A stretch of 64,000 nt of DNA, from NCBI GenBank assembly GCA_003112755.1, contig BFBT01000001.1, positions 3,348,001-3,412,000 on the forward strand, given 5' to 3'. Shown in pieces: positions 1 to 8,142 of this stretch. The DNA comes from Lawsonibacter asaccharolyticus (GTDB lineage Bacteria > Bacillota > Clostridia > Oscillospirales > Oscillospiraceae). Position numbers and translations under genes: made by a program. The notes under the pieces were generated by a model that saw only the letters and a list, made by a program, of their open reading frames with translations, made no database searches and had not been told where the DNA came from. Each line of letters opens with the position of its first letter. Position 1 is the stretch's first letter.

Positions 1-2
1 TT

Positions 3-155
3 ATGGCCATGGCGGAGCGGCCGGAATTCGCCGCCATGCCCCGCTACCCCGACGACGGCAGCGTCCAGATCATCGACGGCTGCCTGGTCGTGAAGGTGCA
101 GGAGGAATACACCCCAAAATCCGACTTTGAGATCGCCTATGAGAACAGGAGATGA
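3..155 (+). CDS. C-terminal end of a truncated unknown protein
   Basis: An open frame runs from the window edge to a TGA at 153-155, giving about 50 visible residues. The codon use matches the next genes and the stop overlaps the start of the glycosyltransferase gene by ATGA, so this is the 3' end of a gene in the same operon. The visible part is hydrophilic, with a short stretch GSVQIIDGCLVVKV that looks like beta strands. The family cannot be named from this fragment. Large membrane proteins often precede gtrB/gtrA pairs, but that is inference only. Confidence 0.6.
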   Translation: MAMAERPEFAAMPRYPDDGSVQIIDGCLVVKVQEEYTPKSDFEIAYENRR

Positions 156-1132
156 ACTGTCCCATGCCCAATTCTGCTCCCACTGACTCCGGACTGCTCT
201 CCGTGGTCCTCCCCGCCTTCAACGAGGAGGAGATGGCTCCCCGGGCAGCTGATGTCATCTCCGCCCTGCTGGAGCAGGCCCAGATCCCCCATGAGCTGAT
301 CTTTGTGGACGACGGCTCCCGGGACAGGACCTGGGCGCGCATCCAGGAGAAGAGCCGCGCCCTGCCCCAGGTCCGGGGGGTGCGCTTCTCCCGCAACTTC
401 GGCAAGGAGGCTGCCATTTTTGCCGGCCTGGCCCAGGCCCGTGGGGCTTGCTGTGTGGTGCTGGACTGCGACCTCCAGCACCCGCCGGAAAAGATCGTGG
501 ACATGTACCGCCTGTGGCAGCAGGGCTACCAGGTCGTGGAAGGCGTCAAGGTGAGCCGTGGAAAGGAGAGCCCCCTGCACACCCTGGCGGTCCGGTGTTT
601 CTACCGGGCCATGAGCGGGAGCACCGGGCTGGACATGTCCCGGGCCTCCGACTTCAAGCTGCTGGACCGGCGGGCGGTGGATGTGCTGCTGGCCATGCGG
701 GAGAAAAACGCCTTCTTCCGGGCCCTGTCCTCCTGGATCGGATTTTCCACCGCTCAGGTGGAGTTCCAGGTGCGGGAGCGGGAGGCGGGCCGCTCCAAGT
801 GGTCCCTGCGCAGCCTGTTCCGGTATGCCCTCACCAATCTGGCCGCCTTCTCCACCGCCCCCCTCCAGCTGGTCACCTTTCTGGGGGTGCTGGTGCTGAT
901 CGCCTCGGTGGTGCTCAGCGTCCACTCCCTGTGGCAGAAGTTCACCGGGCAGGCCCTGGAGGGCTTCACCACCGTCATCATCCTGATCCTGTTCATCGGC
1001 AGCATCCTCATGATCTGTCTGGGCATTATCGGCTACTATATCGCCAAGATCTATGAGGAGGTGAAAGACAGGCCCCGGTATATCCTGTCCGACACCTGCG
1101 GGGAGGCGCGCCATGCTGAAAAAGATCTTTGA
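152..1132 (+). CDS. GtrB-like family 2 glycosyltransferase (polyprenyl-phosphate glycosyltransferase)
   Basis: A 326-residue protein with an N-terminal GT-A fold: SVVLPAFNEEE near residue 15, then a DxD-type metal/sugar-nucleotide motif (LDCDLQHPPE) near residue 110. Two hydrophobic helices follow (about 235-255 and 270-295), which is the GtrB/DPM1 layout. Such enzymes move a sugar from a nucleotide donor to undecaprenyl phosphate at the inner face of the membrane. The next gene encodes a GtrA-like protein and overlaps it, supporting a role in decorating a cell-surface polymer. The start overlaps the upstream stop (ATGA); a second ATG four codons in is possible. Confidence 0.88.
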   Translation: MNCPMPNSAPTDSGLLSVVLPAFNEEEMAPRAADVISALLEQAQIPHELIFVDDGSRDRTWARIQEKSRALPQVRGVRFSRNFGKEAAIFAGLAQARGACCVVLDCDLQHPPEKIVDMYRLWQQGYQVVEGVKVSRGKESPLHTLAVRCFYRAMSGSTGLDMSRASDFKLLDRRAVDVLLAMREKNAFFRALSSWIGFSTAQVEFQVREREAGRSKWSLRSLFRYALTNLAAFSTAPLQLVTFLGVLVLIASVVLSVHSLWQKFTGQALEGFTTVIILILFIGSILMICLGIIGYYIAKIYEEVKDRPRYILSDTCGEARHAEKDL

Positions 1133-1547
1133 TCCCACCCTTTTCCGCTTCCTCCTGGTCGGGGTGGTGAACACCCTGGTGGGATATGGTGTCATGTTCG
1201 GCCTTTACAACCTGGCCGGCCTCCACCTCTGGGGAGACCCGGGCTACTGGATCTCCTCCGCCGCCAACTATCTGGTGGGCAGCGTGGTCAGCTTTTTTCT
1301 CAACAAGCACTTCACCTTCCGCAGCCGGGAGAAGGGCCCCGGCGTGGTGCTCCGCTTCGCGGCCAATATCACAGTATGCTGGCTGCTGGCCTACGGCCTG
1401 GCCAAGCCCGCCATGGGAGCCCTGCTGAGCGGCACTGCCCTCAGCCCCCAGCTTCAGGGCAACCTGACCATGCTGGCGGGCTCCGGGCTGTTCGTCCTGC
1501 TCAACTACTTCGGACAGCGCTTTTTCGCCTTCCGCTTCAGGACATGA
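1113..1547 (+). CDS. GtrA-like membrane protein (putative lipid-linked sugar flippase)
   Basis: A 144-residue protein with four predicted membrane helices. It opens with the GtrA pattern FRFLLVGVVNTLVGYGV and has FFLNKHFTFRS in the loop after helix 2, a region conserved in the family (N-K-x-W/F-T-F). GtrA proteins are thought to flip polyprenyl-phosphate sugars across the membrane. The gene overlaps the end of the gtrB-like gene by 20 bases, so translation is probably coupled. The operon ends at the hairpin at 1630-1662. Confidence 0.85.
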   Translation: MLKKIFDPTLFRFLLVGVVNTLVGYGVMFGLYNLAGLHLWGDPGYWISSAANYLVGSVVSFFLNKHFTFRSREKGPGVVLRFAANITVCWLLAYGLAKPAMGALLSGTALSPQLQGNLTMLAGSGLFVLLNYFGQRFFAFRFRT

Positions 1548-1629
1548 CCCCCGGCATCTGGAACAGGCCGATCACATGTGGCGCGAGGTAGAAAACAGAG
1601 GGCACCGCCCGGCCTCCATCCATACTCAG

Positions 1630-1662
1630 GCGCAGGGACATTGGATGTCCCTGCGCTTTTTG
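1630..1662 (+). terminator. intrinsic terminator of the gtrB/gtrA operon
   Basis: An 11-base perfect stem (GCGCAGGGACA and its complement) with a 5-base loop is followed directly by five T residues. Confidence 0.85.
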
Positions 1663-1752
1663 TATTGTTAGGCGCGCCTTTGTCCGGCCGGTCAGGCAAA
1701 CGGAGGGGAATGAGCATCCTGCCCGCAGATAGCTCCTCCCCAGAGCTCCATC

Positions 1753-1782
1753 AAAAGCACCAGCTCAGCCGGTGCTTTTCTT
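1753..1782 (+). terminator. second stem-loop with T-rich tail
   Basis: AAAAGCACC pairs with GGTGCTTTT across a 9-base loop and is followed by a T/C-rich tail. No gene lies between it and the terminator at 1630, so it may be a backup terminator or may end a transcript from the opposite strand, since the A-rich arm makes it bidirectional. Confidence 0.55.
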
Positions 1783-1800
1783 TCATTCATTATATATAAT

Positions 1801-1836
1801 AAGGGGAGGATGTGAGCACGCTCACATCCTCCCCTT
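1801..1836 (-). terminator. perfect 16-bp inverted repeat, probable terminator of the small membrane protein gene
   Basis: AAGGGGAGGATGTGAG and its exact complement surround a 4-base loop. It lies 33 bases beyond the stop codon of the minus-strand micro-protein gene, and AT-rich DNA follows on that strand. There is no clean T-run, so termination is inferred from stem strength and position. Confidence 0.5.
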
Positions 1837-1868
1837 ATCTCACTTTTCAATTTTGCGCGTTTGTACAA

Positions 1869-1973
1869 TCACTTATTGTTGTCCTTATTCTTTTTGTTCG
1901 TAACGCTGCTCAGGATAGCGCCCACGACGCACAGCCCGATCACTACGATCAGGAAAATCTTTTCAGGTCCCAT
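1869..1973 (-). CDS. 34-residue single-pass membrane micro-protein
   Basis: A short gene below usual length cut-offs. It starts with ATG at 1973, preceded by an excellent ribosome binding site (GGGGAGGAGG) at good spacing, and encodes MGPEKIF, then a hydrophobic helix (LIVVIGLCVVGAILSSV), then a lysine/asparagine-rich tail ending in TGA at 1869. The N-out or N-in orientation is uncertain, though the positive tail suggests a cytosolic C terminus. AT-rich upstream DNA could hold a promoter, and a strong hairpin follows. The family is not recognised. Charge-tailed single-helix peptides can be regulators of membrane complexes or type I toxins, but nothing here decides that. Confidence 0.65.
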   Translation of the reverse strand: MGPEKIFLIVVIGLCVVGAILSSVTNKKNKDNNK

Positions 1974-1989
1974 TGGTCATCCTCCTCCC

Positions 1990-2290
1990 CTGTAAAGATT
2001 CTTAACACTTTTTTGTCGGCCATTTTTATTTCTTAACGGTTTCTTGATAAGAATCATAGCAGATTTTTATAAAAAAAGCAACCCTTTTTTACGGACATTT
2101 ATATATTTTTTTGTGTCCCTCCGCTTCACTTCTCCAAATTATAAAACATTTTCTTTGATTTCACCTAACTTTTATTGATTTTCCCCGAATTTTTATCCCT
2201 TTTTGACTGTTTTATTTTTTGTTATTTTCATTAGTTTTTCTCAAGATATCTTGTCATTTTCTTAACACCTGCGCCGCATTCTTTATCCCA
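1990..2290. other. AT-rich gene-free stretch
   Basis: About 300 bases that are very rich in A and T, in sharp contrast to the GC-rich surroundings. I find no reading frame with a ribosome binding site. Several TATAAT-like and T-run tracts could act as promoters for the minus-strand micro-protein gene at 1973. Nothing else can be supported. Confidence 0.5.
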
Positions 2291-2296
2291 ATACGC

Positions 2297-2337
2297 AGAA
2301 CGGCCGCCCGGTCCTCTCAGGACCGGGCGGCCGTTCT
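2297..2337 (-). terminator. 19-bp GC-rich stem-loop after the YhcH-family gene
   Basis: AGAACGGCCGCCCGGTCCT and its perfect complement flank a 3-base loop, 40 bases beyond the stop of the minus-strand gene at 2378. The stem is very stable but no T-run follows on either strand, so it may stabilise the 3' end rather than terminate. Confidence 0.55.
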
Positions 2338-2377
2338 CTCCCTCCGGCAGAGGCTGTCCCTGCCAGTCTGTCTGTTG

Positions 2378-2824
2378 TCACAGCTTGACCTTCACCACGC
2401 ACTTGCGTACAGGCTCAGGTCCGTCCACCGCGATGTTGGGGGCATGAGCATCCCCCGGGAAGAGGACCACAAACTTGTCCCCGCCCAGGGTGATCTCGTC
2501 CAGCGGGCCGTGGTAGAACCAGATATCCCGCTCCGGGTGGGCCTCCACCTCTTCCTTCATGTCCTCCAGGGCACCGACCCCCATCTTCTCCCGCCCGGAG
2601 ATCAGAAACTGGATGTCCACATACTTCTTGTGGGCCTCGGGAGTGTCGTTGGCCGGCTTGGACTCGTAGCTCTGCAACAAATAGAACAGATCTTCTCCGT
2701 CCACCTCCACCCGGGCGTCCTCCAGCTTGGAGAAATCGGTATCCCTTAGGAGCTCCAGTCCCTTATAGATACCGGGATGGACACCCTGATACGCCTCCAT
2801 ATGCTTCAAACTGTCGTAGATCAT
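2378..2824 (-). CDS. YhcH/YjgK/YiaL family protein (DUF386, sugar-metabolism associated)
   Basis: A 148-residue cupin-like protein with the family's typical features: an N-terminal MIYDSL, a central HKKYVDIQFLISGRE block, and a C-terminal FPGDAHAPNI block carrying the histidine and acidic residues expected to bind a metal. Members (E. coli YhcH, YiaL, the EbgC subunit) are linked to sialic acid and other sugar-acid pathways, acting as anomerases or isomerases. The start at 2824 is chosen because AAGGAGA lies just upstream. The frame extends further 5' but without a ribosome site. It faces away from the IclR/TTT regulon, whose DapA/NanA-type aldolase would suit the same chemistry. Confidence 0.85.
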   Translation of the reverse strand: MIYDSLKHMEAYQGVHPGIYKGLELLRDTDFSKLEDARVEVDGEDLFYLLQSYESKPANDTPEAHKKYVDIQFLISGREKMGVGALEDMKEEVEAHPERDIWFYHGPLDEITLGGDKFVVLFPGDAHAPNIAVDGPEPVRKCVVKVKL

Positions 2825-3040
2825 AACTTGTCTTCTCCTTTCGTTGTGGTCCCAGCCCAGCGGGCCCTCAGAGGACTTTGTACCCTTATTATAATCTCCC
2901 TCCCTCCCCCTCCGCAAGCGGCAAAAAATCTTCCCTGTCAAAAAAAGCTTCCAGGTGGTTCTCGATCAGAAAACGCCAGTCGCAAAACCCTCCTTTTTCT
3001 CCCTTTTTCGCTGGCGTTCCGCCGAAAAAAAATTGCCCTC

Positions 3041-3069
3041 TTGCCTTTTTTTGAGCAGATTTATATAAT
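3041..3069 (+). promoter_or_regulatory. sigma-A type promoter of the IclR gene
   Basis: TTGCCT at 3041-3046 and a perfect TATAAT at 3064-3069 are separated by 17 bases. Transcription would start near 3076, just before the palindrome at 3091. Confidence 0.75.
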
Positions 3070-3090
3070 AGTATTGCAATAAGGAAGTGT

Positions 3091-3107
3091 GTTCTCTATT
3101 AGAGAAC
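3091..3107 (+). promoter_or_regulatory. palindromic operator, likely IclR autoregulatory site
   Basis: A perfect inverted repeat, GTTCTCT-ATT-AGAGAAC, sits between the predicted transcription start and the ribosome binding site of the IclR gene. The position would let a bound repressor block its own transcription. The assignment to this IclR protein is inference. Confidence 0.6.
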
Positions 3108-3120
3108 GGAGGTTGGCGTC

Positions 3121-3891
3121 ATGGATGAATGTTCAGAACCAAAAGTGAAGTCGCTGGCAAAGTCCCTGAAGATCCTCTCCTGCTTCACCATCCAGGAGCC
3201 GGTCCTGGGGGTAACGGAGCTGGCGGAGCGGATCGGGGTGACCAAGTCCAACATCCACAACATTCTGTCCACCTTCACCTCCATGGGGTATCTGGACCGG
3301 CTGCCCGACGGGCGCTACACCCTGGGTCTGAAGATCCTGGAGTACGCCTTCATCATCAACCAGAACCTGGGCTACCCCAACGCGGTGTATGATATCCTGG
3401 TGGACACGGCCGGCAAGACCAATGAGATCGTCTACTTCGGCCTGCCTTACGGGACCAACGTCCTCTACCTCTATGTGGCCCACCCGGCCAACCGGATGGG
3501 CGTCCTCCCCTACCGGGACATCCTGGGGGAGACCTCCCCCTTCTACTGCACTGGGATTGGCAAAGCCATTCTGGCCCACATGCCCGAGGAGGAGTGGCTC
3601 GCCCATATCCCCGCGGAGCGCACCCGCTTTCAGCCCAACACCATCACCGACCTGGACGCCATCGTGGAGGAGCTCCGCCGCACCCGCCGGAGGGGCTACG
3701 CCATCGACAACAGCGAGCGGGACCCCAACGTGCGGTGTGTGGGTGTTCCTGTGTACAACTCTGCCGGCAAGCTGGTGGCCGGGGTGAGCACCTCCGGCCC
3801 GGCCATCACCATGACGGACGAGAAGCTGATGGAGTGCGCCGGCATCCTGCAAAATGCGGCCCTGCGCATGCGGGAGCGCATCTACCGCTGA
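3121..3891 (+). CDS. IclR family transcriptional regulator
   Basis: A 256-residue protein with an N-terminal winged helix (residues about 10-70; LAERIGVTKSNIHNILSTF is the helix-turn-helix) and a C-terminal IclR effector domain (about 85-250) containing the conserved STGIGKAILAH-like segment (here CTGIGKAILAHM) and the ending SVSTSGPAITM-type block (GVSTSGPAITMT). The ATG is preceded by GGAGG. The gene is transcribed toward the tripartite transporter and sugar enzymes, with 116 bases before tctC, so it is the probable ligand-responsive repressor or activator of that regulon. The effector is unknown. Confidence 0.92.
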   Translation: MDECSEPKVKSLAKSLKILSCFTIQEPVLGVTELAERIGVTKSNIHNILSTFTSMGYLDRLPDGRYTLGLKILEYAFIINQNLGYPNAVYDILVDTAGKTNEIVYFGLPYGTNVLYLYVAHPANRMGVLPYRDILGETSPFYCTGIGKAILAHMPEEEWLAHIPAERTRFQPNTITDLDAIVEELRRTRRRGYAIDNSERDPNVRCVGVPVYNSAGKLVAGVSTSGPAITMTDEKLMECAGILQNAALRMRERIYR

Positions 3892-4007
3892 GCCCTCCCC
3901 ATCGTTCTGTTTTTTATGTGTGCCTCCCCTCTTCGCCGGAGGATGCCGGCACATATAGAAATAAAAAGGAAACCAAACGCGACAAATAAAATAAGGAGGA
4001 TTCCACA

Positions 4008-5051
4008 ATGAAAAATTGGAAAAAACTTCTTGCAACTGGCTTGAGCACCGCCCTCATCCTGGGGACTCTGGCCTCCTGCGGCGGAGGCAACACTTCCAGC
4101 CCGGCTTCCAGCAGCGGCGCCGCCGCTTCCGGCAGCGGTTCTGACGCCAGCAGCACTACCACCACCAACTTCCCTGACGGCAAAAGCCTGAGCATGATCA
4201 TCCACGCCTCTCCTGGAGGTCTGTCTGACACCAACGCCCGCTTTATCGCTCAGATGGTGTCTGATGAGCTGGGCGTTCCCTTCCCCGCCACCAACATGAC
4301 CGGCGGCTCCGGTGTGGTGGCCATGACCTACGTAAAGGAATCCACCCCCGACGGCTACACCGTGGGCTACCTGCCCTGTGAGTTGGCCATGGTCAAGGCT
4401 CAGGGTCTGACCGAGATCATCGAGCCCTCCGCCTTCGACATGATCTATGCCTGCAACATTCAGCCCGCTGCCATCACTGTCAGCGCCGACTCCGAGTGGG
4501 ACAGCATCGAGGACCTGGTCGCCTGGTGCAAAGAGCACCCCGGCGAGCTCCAGGTCGGCACCTCCGGCACCGGTTCTGTGTGGCATATCGCTGCTGATGC
4601 CTTCGCCAAGGCCGCCGGCATCGAGATCAACCTGGTGCCCTTTGACGGCGCCGCTACCGCCGTCACCAACCTGATGGGCGGCCATGTGCAGATGGTTCCC
4701 GTCTCTGAGTCCGAGGTGGCCTCCGGTGTCGCCTCCGGCAAGCTGAAGATCCTGGCTGTCTGTTCCAGCGACCGCAGCGAGTTCAACCCCGACGTCCCCA
4801 CTCTCCAGGAGCTGGGGTATGATGTGGATGTCACCGCCTGGGGCGGCTTTGGCGTAGCCAAGGGCACTCCCGACGATGTGAAGGAAGTCCTGTATGCCGC
4901 CTTCGAGAAGGCCGTCAACTCCGAGGAGTTCAAGGAGCTGGCCTCTCAGGGGCAGTACTCCCCCCTGATCATGGACCATGAAGAGTTCGCTGAGTTTGCG
5001 CAGTCCCAGTACGAGTTCTACACCGAGTACTTCACCGACACTGCGCAGTAA
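4008..5051 (+). CDS. tctC: tripartite tricarboxylate transporter substrate-binding lipoprotein (TctC/Bug family)
   Basis: A 347-residue extracellular solute receptor. The signal peptide ends in a lipobox LASC with the lipidated cysteine at residue 24, followed by a Gly/Ser/Ala-rich linker. The mature domain has the Bug-family start ASPGGLSDTNARFIAQ and the PDGYTVGY motif near residue 110. It would capture a carboxylate (tricarboxylates, sugar acids and aromatic acids are known ligands) and pass it to TctA/TctB. An AAGGAGG site precedes the ATG. A terminator follows the gene, as expected when the receptor is made in excess over the membrane subunits. Confidence 0.92.
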   Translation: MKNWKKLLATGLSTALILGTLASCGGGNTSSPASSSGAAASGSGSDASSTTTTNFPDGKSLSMIIHASPGGLSDTNARFIAQMVSDELGVPFPATNMTGGSGVVAMTYVKESTPDGYTVGYLPCELAMVKAQGLTEIIEPSAFDMIYACNIQPAAITVSADSEWDSIEDLVAWCKEHPGELQVGTSGTGSVWHIAADAFAKAAGIEINLVPFDGAATAVTNLMGGHVQMVPVSESEVASGVASGKLKILAVCSSDRSEFNPDVPTLQELGYDVDVTAWGGFGVAKGTPDDVKEVLYAAFEKAVNSEEFKELASQGQYSPLIMDHEEFAEFAQSQYEFYTEYFTDTAQ

Positions 5052-5093
5052 ACGCTGCTCCAATCTCAGTCGCACGAATCTTGTGATAGGGGC

Positions 5094-5131
5094 ATCGGGC
5101 CGGCCTGCTGCGGCCGGCCCGATCGCTTTTT
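5094..5131 (+). terminator. intergenic terminator/attenuator between tctC and tctB
   Basis: A 12-base stem (ATCGGGCCGGCC with its complement) and 6-base loop, followed after three bases by five T residues. It lies inside the operon, so it probably allows partial read-through and lowers expression of the membrane subunits. Confidence 0.75.
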
Positions 5132-5146
5132 GATTCAAAGGAAAGG

Positions 5147-5626
5147 GTGAAAACAAACGTGGAGCCGAAAAAAGTAAATTCTATTTTCAACTCCGACACG
5201 GTCCTGGGCCTGATAGGGTTCCTGATCGGCCTGTGGTGGCTGGTCATGGCCATGCAGCTGCCCAGCTCTACAGCGGTGGACGGGACGCCCGGTCCCTCAG
5301 CTTTCCCCGTTGGGATCTCTGTCCTGGTCATGGCAGTCTCCGTGATCATCATCGCCATCGGCGCAAAAAACAAAATCACATATTTTGATCTCAAATCCAT
5401 CACCAAGGAGAACGGTATCGCTATTCTGATCTCTCTGGTCTTGTTCGTGACCTTCCTGGTGGTATGGAACCTCTTCCACTACATTGCGGCCAGCCTGATC
5501 CTCTCTCTTGGCCTGGGGCTGCTGTATAAGATGAAGCCGGTCCCCGCTGTGATCCTGGCGGTGGCATATTCTGTGTCCACCTATCTGGTATTCAGCAAGG
5601 TCCTCAACGTCATGCTGGATTTCTGA
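5147..5626 (+). CDS. tctB: tripartite tricarboxylate transporter small membrane subunit TctB
   Basis: A 159-residue protein with four predicted membrane helices, the size and layout of TctB. It starts at a GTG just after an AAAGGAAAGG ribosome site and contains the typical early segment GPSAFPVGISVLV. Together with TctA it forms the ion-driven membrane part of the transporter. It lies between tctC and tctA in the standard C-B-A order, with 19 bases before tctA. Confidence 0.88.
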   Translation: MKTNVEPKKVNSIFNSDTVLGLIGFLIGLWWLVMAMQLPSSTAVDGTPGPSAFPVGISVLVMAVSVIIIAIGAKNKITYFDLKSITKENGIAILISLVLFVTFLVVWNLFHYIAASLILSLGLGLLYKMKPVPAVILAVAYSVSTYLVFSKVLNVMLDF

Positions 5627-5645
5627 GACGGGAGGAGGAAACAAT

Positions 5646-7157
5646 ATGGATTTTTCACTGATCAGCAATACTTTTATCACCATCTTTACCACGGATGTCT
5701 TTTTCTATTGCATCCTGGGCGTAGTGGCCGGTATGGTCATCGGTACTCTGCCCGGCCTGTCCGCCACCATGGGCATTGCCATTCTGACTCCCCTCACCTT
5801 CTGGCTGGAACCCGCGCAGGGCATGGCTGTACTGCTGGGCATCTATAACTCCGCCATTTGGGCCGGCGGCATCTCCGCCATCCTTATCAACACGCCCGGC
5901 ACCCCCGCCTCCATCGCTCAGACCTTCGACGGCTACTACATGGTCACTCAGGGCAAGGTGAAGAAAGCCCTGAATATGAACACCATTTACTCGGTCATCG
6001 GCGGCCTGATCGGCACTGTGGTCCTGATCGTCTTTTCCTTCCCCGTGGCGGAGTTTGCCCTGAAGTTCGGCCCCCCCGAGATGTTCGCCATGGCTCTGTT
6101 CGGACTGTCCATGATGATCGGTGTCTCCGGCGGCAGTGTGTTCAAGGGCCTGCTGGCCGGCGCTCTGGGCCTGTTGGTCTCCACCATTGGCATGGACCCC
6201 ATGACCGGTGCCCTGCGCTTCACCTTTGGCAACATCAACATGCTCAGCGGCATTGAGTTCGTCGTAGTCATGGTGGGCATGTTCGGCGTGGGCGAGGTGC
6301 TCTACCAGATCAGTAAGAGCTCCCCCGCCGACAAGGAGGCCCGGAAGAACGCCCAGATCGTGAGCAACACCGCAGAGGCCTTCCCCACTGCCAAGGAGAC
6401 CAAGGCCAGCGTGATCCCCACTCTGGTATGCGGTGCCATCTCCGCCGTCATCGGTGCGGTGCCCGGCACTGGCGGTGATATCGCCGCCATCATCTGCTGG
6501 CAGCAGACCAAGAACTTCTCCAAGCATCCGGAGGAGTTCGGCAAGGGTGCAGTCAACGGCTTGGCCGTCACCTCCTGCGCCAACAACGCCGTCATCGGCG
6601 GAGCCATGACCACTATGATGACCTTGGGCATCCCCGGCGATGGCGTCACCGCTGTGCTCATCGGCTCCCTGATGATGTATGGAATGCAGCCAGGCCCCAT
6701 GATGTTCGTGGAGAAACCTGAATTTGTTTACAACGTGATGGGCCTGATGGTGGTGGGCTACATCATGATCCTGATCCTGGGCCTTCTGTCCACCAAGTTC
6801 GCCTCCCTGATCCTGAAAGTCCCCCAGGAGGTCATCTGGGTCATCGTCGTGGGCTTCTGCATCCTGGGCTCTTACGCGGTGAACAACTCCATGTTCGACG
6901 TGTATGTCATGTTCGCAGCCGGCTTTGTGGGCTTCCTGTGCAAGCGCTGTGAGGTGCCGCTGGGTCCCTTCGTGCTGGCCCTGCTGCTGGGCAACCTGTG
7001 CGAGAGCAACTTCCGCCGCGCCCTGTCCATGTCTCTGGGGGATTACAGCATATTCCTGACCCGCCCCATCACGGTGGTCCTGCTGATCCTGACCGTTCTC
7101 TCCCTGGTGCTGCCCGCTATCGGCCAGCTCCGCAAGAAGAGCAAAGCGGCCAAGTGA
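5646..7157 (+). CDS. tctA: tripartite tricarboxylate transporter large permease TctA
   Basis: A 503-residue integral membrane protein with about 10-12 helices. Two family hallmark motifs are visible: GTLPGLSATMGIAILTPLTF near residue 35 and GAVPGTGGDIAAIICWQQTK near residue 275, which form the two halves of the ion/substrate path. A GGGAGGAGG ribosome site precedes the ATG. The length matches TctA proteins (about 500). It completes the transporter; the linked sugar enzymes suggest the cargo is a sugar acid rather than citrate, which is inference. Confidence 0.93.
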   Translation: MDFSLISNTFITIFTTDVFFYCILGVVAGMVIGTLPGLSATMGIAILTPLTFWLEPAQGMAVLLGIYNSAIWAGGISAILINTPGTPASIAQTFDGYYMVTQGKVKKALNMNTIYSVIGGLIGTVVLIVFSFPVAEFALKFGPPEMFAMALFGLSMMIGVSGGSVFKGLLAGALGLLVSTIGMDPMTGALRFTFGNINMLSGIEFVVVMVGMFGVGEVLYQISKSSPADKEARKNAQIVSNTAEAFPTAKETKASVIPTLVCGAISAVIGAVPGTGGDIAAIICWQQTKNFSKHPEEFGKGAVNGLAVTSCANNAVIGGAMTTMMTLGIPGDGVTAVLIGSLMMYGMQPGPMMFVEKPEFVYNVMGLMVVGYIMILILGLLSTKFASLILKVPQEVIWVIVVGFCILGSYAVNNSMFDVYVMFAAGFVGFLCKRCEVPLGPFVLALLLGNLCESNFRRALSMSLGDYSIFLTRPITVVLLILTVLSLVLPAIGQLRKKSKAAK

Positions 7158-7199
7158 TCCCCCCCTGAACAACATTTGGAAAAGAAAGGTCGTTGTATT

Positions 7200-8126
7200 A
7201 TGGCATTTTCCATTCAGCCCGGCGTATGGCCGGTCATGATCACCCCTTTTACCGAGGACAACAAACCGGACTTCAAGGCCATCGAGGGCCTGTGCAACTG
7301 GTACATTAAGAAGGGCTGCACCGGCATTTTTGCGGTCTGCCAGTCCAGCGAGATGGCCTTCCTCACCGAGCAGGAGAAGCTGGATATCGCCAAGGCGGTG
7401 GTGGACGCGGTGGACGGCCGCATCCAGGTGGTAGCCTCCGGACATACCGCTGACTCCAAATCGGACCAGTATAAGCAGATCGAGGACATGATGAAGATCC
7501 CCGGCATCGGCGCCTATGTGCTGGTCTCCAACCGCTTGGATCAGAACAACGAGGGCGAGGAGGTCTTCTTCCAGAACGCTCAGGAGATTTTTGACCGGTT
7601 CCCAGAGGTAGACTTCGGCATCTACGAGTGCCCCATGCCCTGGAAGCGCCTGGTCTCTCTAGACTTTCTCCGTAAAGTGGCCCCGGAGGGCCGCATGGTA
7701 TTTCTGAAGGACACCTGCTGTGATTATGAGTTGATTCGGGAGCGGCTGAAGGCCGTGGAGGGCACTCCCCTGAAGATCTTCAATGCCAACGCCCAGTCCT
7801 GGTATGATAGCTACTGCCATGGCTCCGCCGGCTACAACGGCGTTATGGCCAACTTCCACCCGGATCTCTATAAGTGGGCCTATGACCACAAGGACTCTGA
7901 TCCTGAGAAAGCCCAGCTGGTAGCCCACTTCCTGACCACCGCCGCCATGATCGAGATGCGGGCCTACCCTGTTTCCGCCAAATACCATCAAAACCTGGTG
8001 GACGTCCCCATGTCGCTGGTGACCCGCAGCGCCGACGCAGCCAAACTGGACAAGAATGCCCGAGGCGAGGTGGAGAGCCTCATCGCCATGGAGAATTACG
8101 TCCGAAAGCAGCTGGGCATCCTGTAA
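7200..8126 (+). CDS. dihydrodipicolinate synthase / N-acetylneuraminate lyase family aldolase
   Basis: A 308-residue TIM-barrel enzyme. Visible family landmarks are GCTGIFAVCQSSEM (the GTTGE-like phosphate/carboxylate loop, with GE replaced by SE), IYECPMPWK (the YNxP catalytic tyrosine region) and the Schiff-base lysine in RMVFLKDTCCD near residue 165. Class I aldolases of this family make or split pyruvate-derived 2-keto acids. The ATG at 7200 is preferred over an upstream frame extension because AAAGAAAGG lies before it. Its place among transporter, kinase, isomerase and mutarotase genes argues for sugar-acid breakdown rather than lysine synthesis. Confidence 0.88.
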   Translation: MAFSIQPGVWPVMITPFTEDNKPDFKAIEGLCNWYIKKGCTGIFAVCQSSEMAFLTEQEKLDIAKAVVDAVDGRIQVVASGHTADSKSDQYKQIEDMMKIPGIGAYVLVSNRLDQNNEGEEVFFQNAQEIFDRFPEVDFGIYECPMPWKRLVSLDFLRKVAPEGRMVFLKDTCCDYELIRERLKAVEGTPLKIFNANAQSWYDSYCHGSAGYNGVMANFHPDLYKWAYDHKDSDPEKAQLVAHFLTTAAMIEMRAYPVSAKYHQNLVDVPMSLVTRSADAAKLDKNARGEVESLIAMENYVRKQLGIL

Positions 8127-8142
8127 AAATGTGTATCCGCTC

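Noticed and set aside
3882..5156. Minus-strand open frame of 424 codons opposite tctC
   Set aside because: It mirrors the lipoprotein gene; composition is rich in Gly, His and Val with no fold, and there is no ribosome site. The plus-strand gene has clear family motifs.
5655..7445. Minus-strand open frame of 596 codons opposite tctA
   Set aside because: His/Gln/Gly-rich antisense shadow of the permease gene, no domains.
7200..8126. The aldolase as the lysine-pathway DapA
   Set aside because: The phosphate-loop motif departs from GTTGE and the gene is embedded in a sugar catabolic operon, so a biosynthetic role is unlikely.
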